A stretch of 64,000 bases of DNA from Closterium sp. NIES-65 (GCA_948144175.1 CANXME010001453.1:1488001-1552000); one strand, 5' to 3'. Counted from the stretch's first letter, positions 45,074-57,731 are shown. Numbers and translations are program-made. The notes: generated by a model not told the origin, from the sequence alone.

Positions 45074-48000
45074 ATGGCCACCCCTAGTGTCCTAGCCTTT
45101 GACGCCGAGGGTCGCGCCATTGATTTTGAGGTCTGGCTGGACGACCTGCAGCTTTTCTTACAGTGCGACAGAGCTGACAGCCTTTCTCTCTTTGACCTCA
45201 CCTCTGGCGCCTCTCCTGCTCCTGCTGCCGATGCTGATCCCACTGTCCGCTCTCAGTGGGCCACCCGCGATGCTGCTGCACGTCTTGCTGTGCGTCGCCA
45301 CCTCCCTACCTCTGAGCGTGCACACTTTAGTCAGTACAAGAGTGCTCAGACCTTGTACGACGCTGTAGTTGCGCGCTACTCCTCCCCTGCCACTGCTGCA
45401 CTGAGCCGTCTCATGCTTCCCTACCTCTTTCCTGACCTCTCTGCCTTTCCCACTGTCGCTGACCTCATTACGCACCTCCGCACTAGTGACACTCGCTACC
45501 GCGCCGCCCTTCCTGCTGAGTTCTGCGCTAAGAACCCCCCCCCCATGTACATCACTCTCTACTACGTAGTCGCGCGCCTCCCTGACTCCCTCCGTGTAGT
45601 CACGGACCACTTTCTCGCAGTCTGTCCCACCACTCTCACCGTCGACCTCCTCGAGAAGGCCCTCCTCGCAGCGGAGAAGAGCATAGTCGCTGTAGGTGCC
45701 TCTCGTGGTGACCCTCGCACCCCCATCTTTGAGGGGTGCTCTCCTCCCCCCTTGCTGCCCTCTGTTGCCTCTGCTGCTGCGGCCGACCTGCTTGGTCTTG
45801 AGTCTGTCGGCGCGGCGTCCGCCCCTAGTGGGAGACGTCGCTCTAGCAAGGGCAAGGGGGGCAAGGGCACGGGCGGAGCTGGAGGGGGCGGTGGCGGTGG
45901 CGGCGGAGGCGGCGGAGGGAGTGGGGGTGGCGGCGGGAGTAGTGGTGGTGGTGGTGGTGGTGGTGGCAGCAGCGGCGGAGACGGTGGTGGTGGTGGCAGC
46001 GGTGGTGGTGGAGGCAGCGGCGGGGGAGGAGGCGGTGGAGGTGGAGGCGGTGGAGGCGCCGGCGGTGGAGGCGGTAGTGGTGGAGGAGGTGGAGCTAGTC
46101 GTGGGGGTACCCAGCAGCGGAGCGGCGGTGGTGGTGCCCAGCGCTCGCAGCGGCAGCAGCAGCAGCGTTCGCGGGACATCCCTCCGCCTCAGCAGCTTCG
46201 TGAGTGGTACGCTGCGCGTCAGAGGGGTGGGGGTACTGGTCCCTGCGCCTACGTTCTTCGCTCCGGCGACCGCGCGGGTGAGCAGTGTGGGGGTGCCCAC
46301 TCCACCCAGCGCTGCTTTGGCCGCCTGACGGACGCTTGGCGTCAGCAGTTCCCCGGGGCTAGTGAGATCCCTCGCTGGGATGAGCTCCTTAGGGCTGGTG
46401 TAGCGATCTTTGATCTTGATTTTGATGCTATCCTTTCTGCTATGTATGCTGTGACTTATAGTGAGGAGAATGAGGGTTACCGGTGTTTCCAGCCCGACCC
46501 GGGCATTGGTACTGCTGCGCTAGGTACTTGTGAGGCTGCTGCTCTAGGTGCCAGTGCGTCTGCGCTCTCAGGTACTAGTGAGACTGCGCTCTCAGGTGCT
46601 GGTGAGACTGCGCTCTCAGGTACTGCGTCGCCCTCGTCCTCCCTCACTTTCACACTTGACTCTGGGGCTTCTCGCTCCTTCTTTCGAGACCGCACTACCC
46701 TTACGCCTCTTGGCCGGCCGGTTGCGGTCTCCCTTGCTGACCCCTCTGGGGGTCCTGTCCTGTCTCACTTCTCCACTGTCCTCCCGTGTCCGGCTGCCCC
46801 TTCGGGCACCCTGTCTGGTCTGTACCTTCCCTCGTTCTCTACGAACTTGGTGAGTGGTGCGGACCTACAGGATGCGGGGGTTCACCAGTTCACTCCTGCG
46901 AGGCGACGGGTGACCCACTGCACGGCGCAGACACAGGCCGACACCTGGCCACCTTTTCGCGTCGGCCGGGGTCGAGTCTCTACACCCTGACCACTTCGTC
47001 TCCTCCTGTCCCTGAGTCTGGTCGGGTAGCTGCGTCAGGTCAGGTGTTTGCTGCTGCTTCCCGGTCAGGTCCTGAGTCTGCCCCCTGTTCTTGTCGCCTC
47101 CTGTCTCACGAGACTCTCCTGTGGCACCACCGTCTTGGCCACCCCTCCTTGCCCCGTCTTCGGAGCATGGCTTCCCGTGTCCTTGTCTCTGGTCTTCCCC
47201 AGTCTCTCCCTCCTCTCCCCTCCGGGCCAGGACCTTCCTGTGTCCCCTGTGTCGAGGGTCGCCTCCGGGCTACTCCTCACTCCTCCCACTTCCCCCCGAC
47301 AGAGGCTCCCCTGCAGACGCTTCACATGGATGTGTGGGGCCCAGCCCCCGTCCGTGGGCAGGGTTACGAGCGCTACTTCCTGTTGGTGGTTGACGACTAC
47401 TCGCGTTACACCACAGTCCTCCCCTTGCGCAGCAAGGGTGCGGTCACTGAGGTGCTGATCGACTGGATCCGCGAGGCTCGTCTCCAGCTCAGGAAGAGCT
47501 TCGGCTCAGACTTTCCTGTTCTGCGTCTGCACTCTGACAGAGGCGGAGAGTTCTCTTCTAGCCTTCTGCGAGACTACTGTCGTGCACGGGGGATCCGCCA
47601 GACCTTCACGCTTCCGGACTCACCACAGCAAAATGGGATTGCTGAGCGCCGCATTGGCATGGTCATGGATGTCGCTCGTACGTCCATGATGCATGCGGCT
47701 GCCCCCCATTTTCTGTGGCCGTTTGCTGTGAGGTACGCGGCGCATCAGCTCAACCTTCACCCCCGGGTCTCTCGGCCTGCGATGTCCCCAGTCTTGCTGT
47801 GGACAGGGAAGGTTGGCGATGCGTCTGTGTTCCGTGTCTGGGGATCTCGGGCGTTTGTCCGCGACTTGTCTGCGGACAAGCTGTCCCCCCGTGCTGCTCC
47901 CTGTGTCTTCCTTGGCTTCCCCACTGACGCCCCAGGGTGGCAGTTTTACCACCCCTCCTCTCGTCGTGTTCTGTCCTCCCAGGACGTCACGTTCGACGAG

Positions 48001-50764
48001 TCAGTCCCCTTCTACCGTCTCTTCCCCTACCGCACTCCTTCCCTCCCCCCTCCCCCGGACTTCCTTGTGCCGGTTCCCCCCCCGGTCGACCCCCTCCCCC
48101 CTCAGGTTCCTGCCCCCTCAGGTGTGTCCCAGGTAGACGCCGTTGACCCGGTCGAGGTTACTGGTGACTCTGGTGCTGCTGCGGGTGCTGAGCCTGGGGG
48201 TGCTGAGCCTGGGGGTGCTGACTCTGGGGGTGCTGACCCTGAGGGTGCGGGGCCTGGGGGTGCTACTGCTGGGGGTGCTGGGCCTGGGGGTGCTACTGCG
48301 GTGGGTGCGGAGCCTGGGGGTACTGAGCCGGGGGGTGCTGTACCTGGAGGTGCTGAGTCTGGGGGTGCTGAGTCGGGAGCTGCTGAGCCTGAGGGCACTG
48401 AGCTGGGAGCTGCTGAGGGCGTTGGTGCTGAGCCTGCTGCTGTTGGACCTGCCGCTGGAGGTGTGGGTGGCGCTGGTGCTGTCGCTGAGGGTGCTGGTGC
48501 TGTCCCTGCTGAGTCTGGAGCTGCCGCGCGGCCTCGGCCGTACTTCGTTCCGCTCCTGCAGCAGGTTCTTGGTCTTTCTCCTCCAGTAGAGGGTCCACCG
48601 CCTGTCCAGTCGCAGTCCCTACTGGAGCCTTCCTCTCCGCTGCCTGCTCCCTCTCCTTACACTGGTCCTACTGGAGGTCTTGCTGAGCGTCGTGAGCCTG
48701 CGTCTCGTCCCGCGTCGCCTGTTCGTGCTGCTCGCGCTAGTGGTCGCAGTTCGCGTCAGCGTCCTCCTCCTGTCCCTGGCACGCACCGGATGTCTCTGCG
48801 TCCGTCCACTGCTCCTCTGCGTGCCCCTTTGCCTTCTCCTCCTGAGTCCTCTCTTCCTGCGCTTGCCGACCCTGAGTCGGACTCTCTTCGCGCTGCCAGT
48901 CCTACTGTCACGCGTCTGCTTGCTACTGTCGTCACTGACCCCTCGTTTGAGTCCACTGCTGCGTCTGCTCTTGTCGCTGAGCTCGTTGACTTTGCTGCTC
49001 GCTGTCGTCTCGACTACGCTGCTAGTCTTGTTGCTGAGTCTGTGTCTGGCTGTCCTCCGTCCGTCGAGGGTGAGTGTGCTCTTGGCACGGACGTCCTAGA
49101 GGACAGGCAGGAGGAGTTACAGTGTCTAGCGGCTGCTTCACCTCATCTCGCGTCTGTACTGCTTGCCCCTGAGGGAGACCCGGATGCACTAGACATCCCG
49201 ACTCCGCGTTCTTACGCGGAGGCCGTAGAGGGTCCCTACTCCTCTCAGTGGCAGGCAGCTATGGATGCAGAGATGGCTTCCTGGAAGTCCACAGGCACCT
49301 ACGTTGACGCAGTTCCCCCTCCTGGGGCGAACATCGTCAGTGGCATGTGGATCTTCAGGGTGAAGCGACCGCCGGGCTCTCCACCTGTCTTCAAGGCACG
49401 GTACGTTGCTCGTGGCTTCACTCAGCGGCAGGGAGTTGACTACTTTCAGACCTTCTCTCCCACCCCGAAGATGACCACTCTTCGGGTGCTGCTGCACATA
49501 GCCGCTCAGCGCGACTACGAGCTTCACTCTCTCGACTTCAGCACTGCGTTCCTGCAGGGTAGCCTGCACGAGGAGATCTGGCTGCGCCGTCCGCCTGGCT
49601 TCACTGGGACTTTCCCTCCTGGCACCCAGTGGAGCCTCCGACGGCCAGTCTACGGTCTCCGCCAGGCACCGCGTGAGTGGCACGACACACTGAGGACTAC
49701 GCTTGCGGCTCTTGGGTTTGCTCCTTCTACTGCTGACCCGTCGCTGTTTCTTCGCACCGACGCTTCCCTGCCGCCGTTCTACATCCTCGTGTACGTCGAC
49801 GACTTGGTCTTTGCCACAGCGGACACTGCTGGACTCGCCTACGTGAAGTCCGAGCTGCTGAAGAGACACACGTGCACAGACCTGGGTGAACTGCGCAGCT
49901 ACCTTGGCTTGCAGATCACTCGGGACAGAGCACGCCGCACCATCACCTTGACTCAGTCACACATGGTGCAGCAGGTCCTTCAGCGCTTTGGCTTCACGTA
50001 CTCCTCGCCTCAGGCCACTCCTCTGCCTACTCGCCACTCACTCTCAGCTCTGCCTTCGGATGAGTCCGTAGAGTCGAGTGGTCCGTATGCAGAGCTTGTT
50101 GGCTGCCTCATGTACCTGATGACCTGCACACGACCCGACCTCGCATACCCTTGCACGCTATGTTGCTCCTGGGAGACACCGACCAGAGCACATGGCTGCA
50201 GCGAAGAGGGTATTGCGCTACCTGTGCAGTACGTCAGGCATGGGGCTAGTGCTTGGAGGGCGCAGTCCAGTGGTCCTTACAGGCCACGCGGACGCTTCTT
50301 GGGCTGACGACCAGGCTACGCAGCGGTCGTCACAGGGTTACACCTTCAGCCTTGGTTCCGGGTCTGTCTCGTGGCGGTCTACTCGCTCGTCTTCGGTTCT
50401 CGGCTCCAGTTGTGAGGCTGAGATCTACGCCGGGGCCATGGCTGCACAGGAGCTTCGCTGGCTCACCTACCTGCTGACTGACCTTGGAGAGCCGCCTCGT
50501 TCTCCTCCAGTGCTGTACGTAGACAACAAGGCCATGCTGGCCTTGTGTCGAGAGCAGCGCTTGGAGCACAGAACGAAGCACATTGCTCTCCGCTACTTCC
50601 TTGCTCGTGAGCTGCAGCAGCGTGGTCAGTTGCGACTTGCGTACGTGGCCTCTGAGGCCAACACTGCTGATGTGTTCACCAAGGCACTGGCGCCTTGTGA
50701 CCATCAGCGCTTTTGTACCCAGCTGGGTCTTGTGCCTGTCTTGCCTCACTTGCTCTCTTCTTGA
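45074..50764 (+). pseudogene. Element F gag-pol, two frame breaks
   Basis: Start ATG 45074 (MATPSVLAFDAEGRAIDFEV). Gag is followed by a long Gly-rich tract (about 45880-46110), an RQQQQRSRD tract, and a zinc-knuckle-like C-x13-C-x3-H-x4-C motif from 46244. Protease LDSGAS is at 46655-46672. A frame change at about 46915-46945 moves the rest into ORF 46786-50307: pre-integrase HHRLGHPSLP, CVPC; integrase D (47329), D (47536) and E (47644) with the D,D35E spacing; a linker with pentapeptide repeats; RT with YVDD at 49792-49803. A deletion of about 11 bases near 50152 (compared with H) shifts the frame again, and RNase H continues in 50192-50764. The first break could in principle be programmed frameshifting; the second cannot. 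Confidence 0.88.
48170..48430 (+). repeat. Coding minisatellite in F linker
   Basis: About seventeen imperfect 15-base units of the type CCTGGGGGTGCTGAG encode GGAEP-like pentapeptides between integrase and RT. The reading frame is kept through all units. Confidence 0.8.
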
Positions 50765-50958
50765 CTTTACTTGTACTGTGACATATATATACCTGCTCTT
50801 GCTTGTCTTGCTTTATATATATGTCTGTACTCTTGCATGTGAACTGGCCTTTGGCCTTGCTCTTGTGCTCGGACTGTGTGGTGACTTTGTGATCCACCCC
50901 GAGCTTGCTTTGCTTTGCTTGACTGGTCTTGTGACCTCTTGTTCTCCCCACTTTGCCT

Positions 50959-50967
50959 ATGGGGGTG
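50959..50967 (+). promoter_or_regulatory. Polypurine tract of F
   Basis: ATGGGGGTG directly before the 3' LTR; H has the same string in complement. Confidence 0.75.
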
Positions 50968-51099
50968 TGTCAGAACATATAGCTTACCTGTTTGTGTAGG
51001 CTACAGTGGGGTATCCCATAAGGGGTACAACACAATTAGGTTTCCTATTTGTACTCATTCTTGACTTAGTCAATTCATTCCTCTTCTCACTGTTTCACA
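50968..51099 (+). repeat. 3' LTR of F
   Basis: 132 bp; I see no difference from the 5' LTR at 43918-44049. GGGGG follows. Confidence 0.92.
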
Positions 51100-51321
51100 G
51101 GGGGTGGGGGTGGCGGTGGAGGTGGGGGCGGGGGTGGAGGTACTAGTGGCGGCAGTGGAGGCGGAGGTGGCGGCGGAAGTGGCGGTGGAGGTGGCGGTGG
51201 GAGCAGCGGGGGCGAGGGTGGCGATGGCGGCGGTGGCGGCGGAGGCGGGGGTGGCGGTGGTGGAGGTGGTCGGAGTGGCTCGTCCCAGCGGAGCAGCACT
51301 GGGGGTGGTCAGCGCCAGCAG

Positions 51322-51352
<31 letters not shown>

Positions 51353-52012
51353 GCTCTCGCGACGTCCCTGCCCCTCAGCAGCTCCGTGAGTGGTACTTGC
51401 AGCGTCAGCGTGGTGGGGCGTTCGGTCCCTGCACCTACGTCCTTCGCACTGGCGACCATGCGGGTGTGTAGTGTGGGGGCACCCACACCGCCCGCCGCTG
51501 CTTTGCCCACCTGACCGACGCTTGGCGCCAGCAGTTTCCGGAGGCCTCTGAGATCCCCCGCTGGGGAGAGTTGTCTAGGGCTGGTGTAGCTATCTTTGAT
51601 CTGGACTTTGATGCTATCCTTGCTGCCATGTATGCTGTGACTGTTAGTGATGAGGGTGACTGTTACCGGTGTTTCCCGCCCGACCCGGGCATTGGTACTG
51701 CTGCGTCAGGTGCCAGTAAGGCTGCTGCTCTAGGTGCCAGTGCGTCTGTGCGCTCAGGTACTGGTGAGTCTGCACTCTTAGGTACTGTGTCGGCTTCGGC
51801 CTCTCACACCTTCACCCTTGACTCTGGGGCGTCTTGCTCCTTCTTTCGGGACTGCACCACTCTCACGCCGCTTAGTCGGCCGGTTGCGGTGTCCCTGGCT
51901 GACCCCTCTGGGGGTCCTGTCCTGTCTCATTTCTCCACACTCCTCCCGTTTCCGGCGGCTCCCTCTAGCACCCTGTCTGGTCTCTACCTCCCCTCGTTCT
52001 CTACGAACCTAG
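51100..52012 (+). pseudogene. Element G gag-protease, second part
   Basis: It continues G's gag after F: a Gly-rich repeat, a Gln-rich tract (QRQQQHQQQ, about 51310-51355), RSRDVPAPQQLREWY, then the zinc-knuckle-like motif. A TAG at 51469-51471 replaces an expected Gln just before the second Cys. Protease LDSGASCSFF is at about 51818. The frame is cut at 52012 by the LTR of C; CCTAG (52008-52012) would be C's target duplication. G's integrase, RT and 3' LTR are not in the window and may lie beyond 64000. Confidence 0.85.
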
Positions 52013-53105
52013 TGTTGGGTGCAAATTCACATTGCACGACATCCTGCCGTCTGTTTGTACGAGTATGCGTGTGCGAATGCATTTGCGTGTGAATGGTATG
52101 TTTGTGTGTTTGTTTGCTTTCGCAATTTTCGCTTGAAGCATTTGCAGGTACTCGCAAAATGTGCGCTTCGGCATAACATTGTACGCGCTATGAACAGTAC
52201 AAGCAGAAAGGACGAGCTTGCAAAGGAACCCAAGATGGAAGCTTTGCGGTTCAACTTACTTGATTGCGCAGATTCAGTTCTATCCAACTCGAAATTGTAC
52301 TGTTTTGTTTGGTTGACTATAGTGTAGCAGGGCAGGCACTATAGGGGTACAATTTAGGTGAAGGTTGGATGTTGTTTGTCTGTATCTGCATGCTACAGGG
52401 CCAGGGGAAACCAGCGGAACCAGCACTTGGCTGGTTGGGCAAAGACAAAACAGGTTCTGTTTTTAGGACCTGAACCTGGTTGTTGTTTTCCCAGGTTGGA
52501 AAAACAGAACCAGAGGTTGTTCACCAACCTATCACCTGCTATTTTGTCCAGCCAGGTTGGTTCTGTTGCTTGGAATTATTTGGGATCATCCCTGGTTGTT
52601 CCCAGGTTGATTCCCAAGGTCCTTGCTAGCTAGAGCTATTTATTCCTTCTCTGTTTGTACCTGAATATAGTGAAATTGATTCAAGCGAATTCCTTCCTTG
52701 CTGGAATTTCGTTTCTACGCGATGCGACGGCGGAATGCTACCCAAGTCAACGCTAGTATGCTAGCACTCCAACGCTAGGCTAACGCTGTCCGAGCCATAA
52801 CTTCGTAATGGCAGAACTTTTCGCGAGGCAACTTGGCTTATTTTAAAGCTCTTAGAGTGAGCTTCGATATAGCAAATTCTCAGCTTAATCCGGTCGACGG
52901 TGTGCACAATACGCTGCGCGACGTTCAAGGTACTCTTGCTGTTTTGACTAAGTCCCTCTTGATCCCTCTCTCTACAAACTCGGACCCGAGGATAGGGGCT
53001 GGTCTTGTACCAGGCACCCAAGGACCCTTGGAGGTGACCCCGAGGAGAGGTTTTAAGTTTGATAAAGTCTTAATAGCTTGAGTTTATTAGGCCCTTACAC
53101 CAACA
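52013..53105 (+). repeat. 5' LTR of C
   Basis: 1,093 bp, TGTTGGGTGC to ACCAACA. It is inserted in G's protease region after CCTAG. Confidence 0.93.
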
Positions 53106-53108
53106 AGC

Positions 53109-53120
53109 TGGTATCAGAGC
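53109..53120 (+). promoter_or_regulatory. Primer binding site of C (tRNA-iMet)
   Basis: TGGTATCAGAGC, exact, after the spacer AGC. Confidence 0.92.
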
Positions 53121-53151
53121 TGCGTTATAGTGATCCTCGATATAGGTAGCT

Positions 53152-56100
53152 ATGGCGGGCAACACCTCGGCGGTAGCTGGTGAATCTTCAGCCCAAGATC
53201 GTAGCGGCAGCCATGATTCTGGTGTTTCTGCGCCAAGGGGAGCGCGAACAAGCAAGGGCTCGCTGATCAAGGAGGTGCTGAAAAACTTCACCGTCGAGAA
53301 GTTCAATGGTGAGGGCTATGATGATTGGGCCTGGAAAATGCAACTTTATTTCCGTCAAATCGGATTGCTGAAACTAATGATTGGGGAGGAGCCTAGACCG
53401 AGTGACCCCGCCCTTCAGGAAGATTGGGACGAGCGCGCCCCGGCTGGCTACTACTTGATGTCGCAGAGTTTGGAGCTGAACCAGCGTCACCACGTCATGC
53501 ACCTGCTGCCGGAGGTTGAGTGCGGTCCGAACGCGTGGATCGTGTTGAAGGAGCTGCACGCCCCGACCTCCGTTGTTGCAACATTGATGCTGGAGAGGGA
53601 GCTGTCCGCGTTGCGCCTGAGCGAGGGAGAGCCGGTGCAACCTGTCCTGGACAAATTGCGCGACCTCTACGCGAAGTTGGCGACCGCAGGAATCACCTAC
53701 CCGGAACAAACAAAATGCTTGAAGATGCTCTCGCTGCTGCTGGAATCGTGGCTTCAATTTACGAGCGGATTGAGCCTGCCGCAGAACCAGAGCTTGTGGA
53801 CGCTCGAGTGGGTGCGGACGAAGATTCTGGAGGAGGACTTCCGTCGCCGCCAACTGAGGGGTGGAGACGACGGCAGCAGCGGCTACGGGATGCAAGGGAG
53901 CCGACGTGGCAAAGGACGTGGCTTCGGTGGTGCTGGACGCGGTGCAAAGAAAGACGACGACTCCAACGACCAACAAGGAGGTACCGGTTGGGGTCGCGGT
54001 GCAAAATCTGGACGTGGGGGCAAGTCGGGTGCTGGTGGCAAAATGAAAGGGAGTTGCTGGTATTGTGAGAAGGAAGGGCACCCCTGGTTTTTGTGCTATA
54101 AGAAACCCGATGGATGGACCCCCCAGAATCGTCACCAGGATGGCGGCGCGCGGAGGAACCAGAAAAACGGCGCCAACATGGTCGCTGATTCGTCCGACAA
54201 CAACCCGAAGAGCAACTGCGGTGCGGAGAAGAAGAAGGAGCGCACCGCGGGCCAATTCTTCCATATGGGAGACAAGGGGGAGCAAGGAGACGCATCTGCT
54301 AAGGCTGGAGCAGAGCTGCACCCCCTGGACTATTGGGTGTTGGACACAGGCGCTGCTTGGACAATGACGCCGCGCAAGGACCTGCTGGACGACGTACGCA
54401 CTGCACCGATTAATGAGGTGTGCTCTGCCTCTGGACACATGTTGAAGGTGGCTGGTGCGGGACGAGCTGCATTTAAGGGAGCGGATGGCAAGCCGGTGGT
54501 GCTGCACGACGTTCTCCTCGTCCCCGACCTGAAGGCCAACCTCATCTCCCTCCGTAAGCTTGGCAAGGCTGGGGTGAACACCAACACGGATGGGGCTCGC
54601 ACTTATAAGGGGAAGCTGGGCAATCGGGTGCTTTGGGATCTGCACGAGAGCAAGGACGTGTACAGATCCATGTGGCAGCTGCCGGCGCTGGCGTGGCACG
54701 GTGGGGGGCAGGCTGGAGAGGGGTCTGCATCCCAGGGGGAGTGCAACGCCGTTGGAGGGGTTGGTGTGAAAGTGTCGGCCAGATCTGGGGAGACAGATTG
54801 GGCAACTGCACACCGACGTTTGGGGCATGTGGCAATGCCTTTGCTGAAGCAGCTGGAGAAGGATGGAGCCGTTAAGGGCTTAAAGCTGAACGGACAACCA
54901 CCCGATGATAACTGTGAAATTTGCCTCCTTTCAAAGTTCACCCGTTTCCCCTTCCATAGTGTGGCTGGCAGGAGCAAAAAGCCGTTGGAGCTGGTCCACA
55001 TGGACTTGGTGGGGCCGCTGCCGGTGCAAGGGCACAAGGGGGAGCGGTACTTCCTAACCATAGTGGATGACTGGAGCAGGCTAATGTGGGCGTATCCGCT
55101 GAAGCAGAAAGATCACGCCGCCTCCACGATTCGGGACGATTGGCTGCCGTTCGTGGAGAAGCAAGCGGAGTGTGTGGTGAAGCGGATTAGGACAGATCGG
55201 GGTGGTGAGTTCCTTGGAGCTGAGATGACGGCCTGGCTCAAGAAGCAGGGCATCCAGAGGGAGCTGACCACGGCTTACACCCCACAGTCCAACGGTGTAG
55301 CAGAACGGGCGAACCGGACAATTCTGGAGACAGCTAGGGCGCTGCTCATAGAATCTGGGCTGGGCAACTTGATGTGGCCCCATGCTGTTCGGCACGCTAC
55401 CGTCGCTAGGAACAGGGTACTCACAAAGGTTGGGGATGACTCGTGGGTGCCGTTGGAGAGGTGGCTTGGGAGGAAGCCGCCGGTGGACATGCTGAGGGTG
55501 TTCGGTTGCATGGCAGTCGCCCACGTTCCCAAGACCTACCGCAGTAAGTTGGGGGCGAGTGCAATCTGGTGTGTGCATTTGGGGCTGGCTGCTGAGAGCA
55601 AGGGATGGCTGCTGTGGGAGCCTTCCAAGGGTGTGTTGTTTGACAGCAGGGATGTGAAGTTTGTTGAGGGCATGATGTATGGGAGCTGGGAGAAACAGCC
55701 GGAGGCCAGGGTGTCCCAGCAGATGGAGCAGATTACCATGCAGCTGGACCTGACTCCTAGTGTGTGGGAGGAGGGAGAGGAGGCAGCTGCAGAGGGTGGT
55801 GATAAAGAGAAGGTGCAGGAGGCACCTGCTGGTGGAGGTGATGGTGTGGAGATTAGCGGTAGCACTAGTGGAGCTGCTGGATCCGAGGGAGGAGAGCAGC
55901 AGCAGGGGAAAACTAAGAAGCCGAAGGGTGTTATTATGAAGGGATGGGAGACACCCGTCTCCAGGCCAGGACGTACCCGTATGGCTACTAAGAAGCTGAC
56001 TGCAGGAGCTGATGTAGCGGAGCAGCAGCTTGGGACCGAGGAGGCATTGCTGATTCTACCGCATGGCTATGACCCGGATGAGGAGGATCAACCTGCGTAC

Positions 56101-57731
56101 TGTTTTCTTGCCCCTGCACCAGAGGAACCAGCTAGCATGGAGGAGGCATTAGCTGGACTAGATAGGGACAAATGGCTAGCTTCCAGGGATGCTGAGTACC
56201 AGAGCCTGCTGGAGAATGGGACTTGGGAACTAGTGGTGCTGCCTGAGGGAAAGAAAGCGGTACAATGCAAGTGGGTGCTAAGGATCAAGACTGACGACAA
56301 GGGGCAGGTCACCATCTACAAGAGTAGGTTGGTGGCTAAGGGGTTTATGCAGAAGGAGAAGCGGGACTTCAATGAGATCTTTGCTCCCACTGCCAAACCC
56401 CCTACCCTTCGTGTCTTGTTGGCAGATGCAGCCGTTAGTGGGAAGTTCATTATCCAGATGGACATATCAACGGCATTTCTCAACGGGATTTTAGAGGAGG
56501 AGGTGTTCATGACCAGCCACCTGGGTATGAGGATGGTACGGGCAGGGTGTGCAAGCTGAAAAAGTCCATCTACGGCTTGAAGCAGGCGCCACGCTGCTGG
56601 TACCAGAAGTTGGCAGCTGTTTTAGAGGAGATGGGATTCAGGACCAGCAGCTGTGATGAGAGCCTCTTTCTCAAGGGGGAGGGGGAGAAGCTGGTGTTGT
56701 TTCTGGTCTATGTGGACGACATTCTTCTCTTTAGCAGCAGCATGAAGGAGATCCAGAAGGTGCAGCAGCAGCTGATGGAGAACTTCAAGTGCAAGAACCT
56801 TGAGGAGGTAAAGTACTACCTCGGGATGCACGTGGAGAGGGATCTGGATCACAGGTGGTTGAAGCTGCACCAGGAGAAGTTTATCAAGGAGCTTGGGGAG
56901 AAGTACGGAATTGAGAATGAGCGCAAGGTTGCAACTCCCCTGCCAGCAGAATTCAAGCTTGTGAAAGCTGCAGAGGATGAAGGGGTTGAAGCCGAGGAGC
57001 AGCAGCAATTTCAGTCCTTGGTGGGCAGCCTCTTGTATGCAGCACTTCACACGAGACCCGACATCTCTTTCTCGGTTGGGCAGCTGGCTAGGGTAGTGCA
57101 GAATCCATCAGAGGAGCAGGTGGATGCAACTGACCGTGTGGTGAAGTATCTGAACTCTCACCCAAGCATTGGAGTTCAATACTCCGCATCTGCACAGGTG
57201 AAGCAGAAAGGGGTTGAGGTGCTGAAAGAGAAGGGGGAGAGGCTTGGAGAAGGCAAGCTTTTTCTCACTTGCTTTACTGATGCTACGTGGGCCTCTGAGA
57301 AGGAGGATTCCTCATCTGTGGGAGGATACATCTGCGTAGTTGGGGGAGGACCGGTTAGTTGGAGGTCAAAGAAGCAGACGGAGACAGCACTCTCTTCCGT
57401 GGAATCAGAGTACATGGCGATGTTCCATGGGGTGAAGGAGGTGATTTGGCTGAGGAGGCTGTTGGAGGAGATTGGCCAGGAGCAAAAGGTTGCTACGCCG
57501 CTGTTTTGTGATAGCAAGGGAGCTCTTGGGATGGCCAGGAACGCTGTGCTTCATGGGCTCAATAAGCACATGCGTATCAAGTGGCACTGGCTGCGTAAGG
57601 AGGTGAAGAGGGGGACGGTGAATCCGATCTACATCAAGACTCACCAGCAGCCAGCAGACTTCCTCACCAAGAGGCTTGCGGATGAGTCTCATTGGCGTTG
57701 TGTGCGCATGAGTGGAATGAGCATGAACTAG
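53152..57731 (+). pseudogene. Element C gag-pol, single-base frameshift in RT
   Basis: ATG 53152, MAGNTSAVAGESSAQD. The first frame is open to 56559 and holds gag with zinc knuckle CWYCEKEGHPWFLC, protease LDTGAAWT, pre-integrase HRRLGH / CEIC, integrase (HMDLVGP, TDRGGEF, NGVAERANRT) and the start of RT (QMDISTAFLNGILEEE). At about 56512 one base is missing compared with D (ATGACC for ATGACGC), and the frame shifts. The rest is open in 56547-57731 with YGLKQAPRCWYQKL, FLVYVDDILLF and RNase H (FTDATWA, VESEYMA, FCDSKGALGMA). There are no other stops. A single deletion is all that separates C from an uninterrupted reading frame. Confidence 0.92.

Larger units (their letters stand above)
43918..51099 (+). 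mobile_element. Element F: complete family-2 copia insertion
   Basis: 7,182 bp. 132 bp LTRs at both ends appear identical base for base, flanked by GGGGG on each side (43913-43917 and 51100-51104). It is inserted in the glycine-coding repeat of G's gag. PBS, leader, gag-pol and polypurine tract are all in order. The identical LTRs mark it as recent. Confidence 0.92.
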
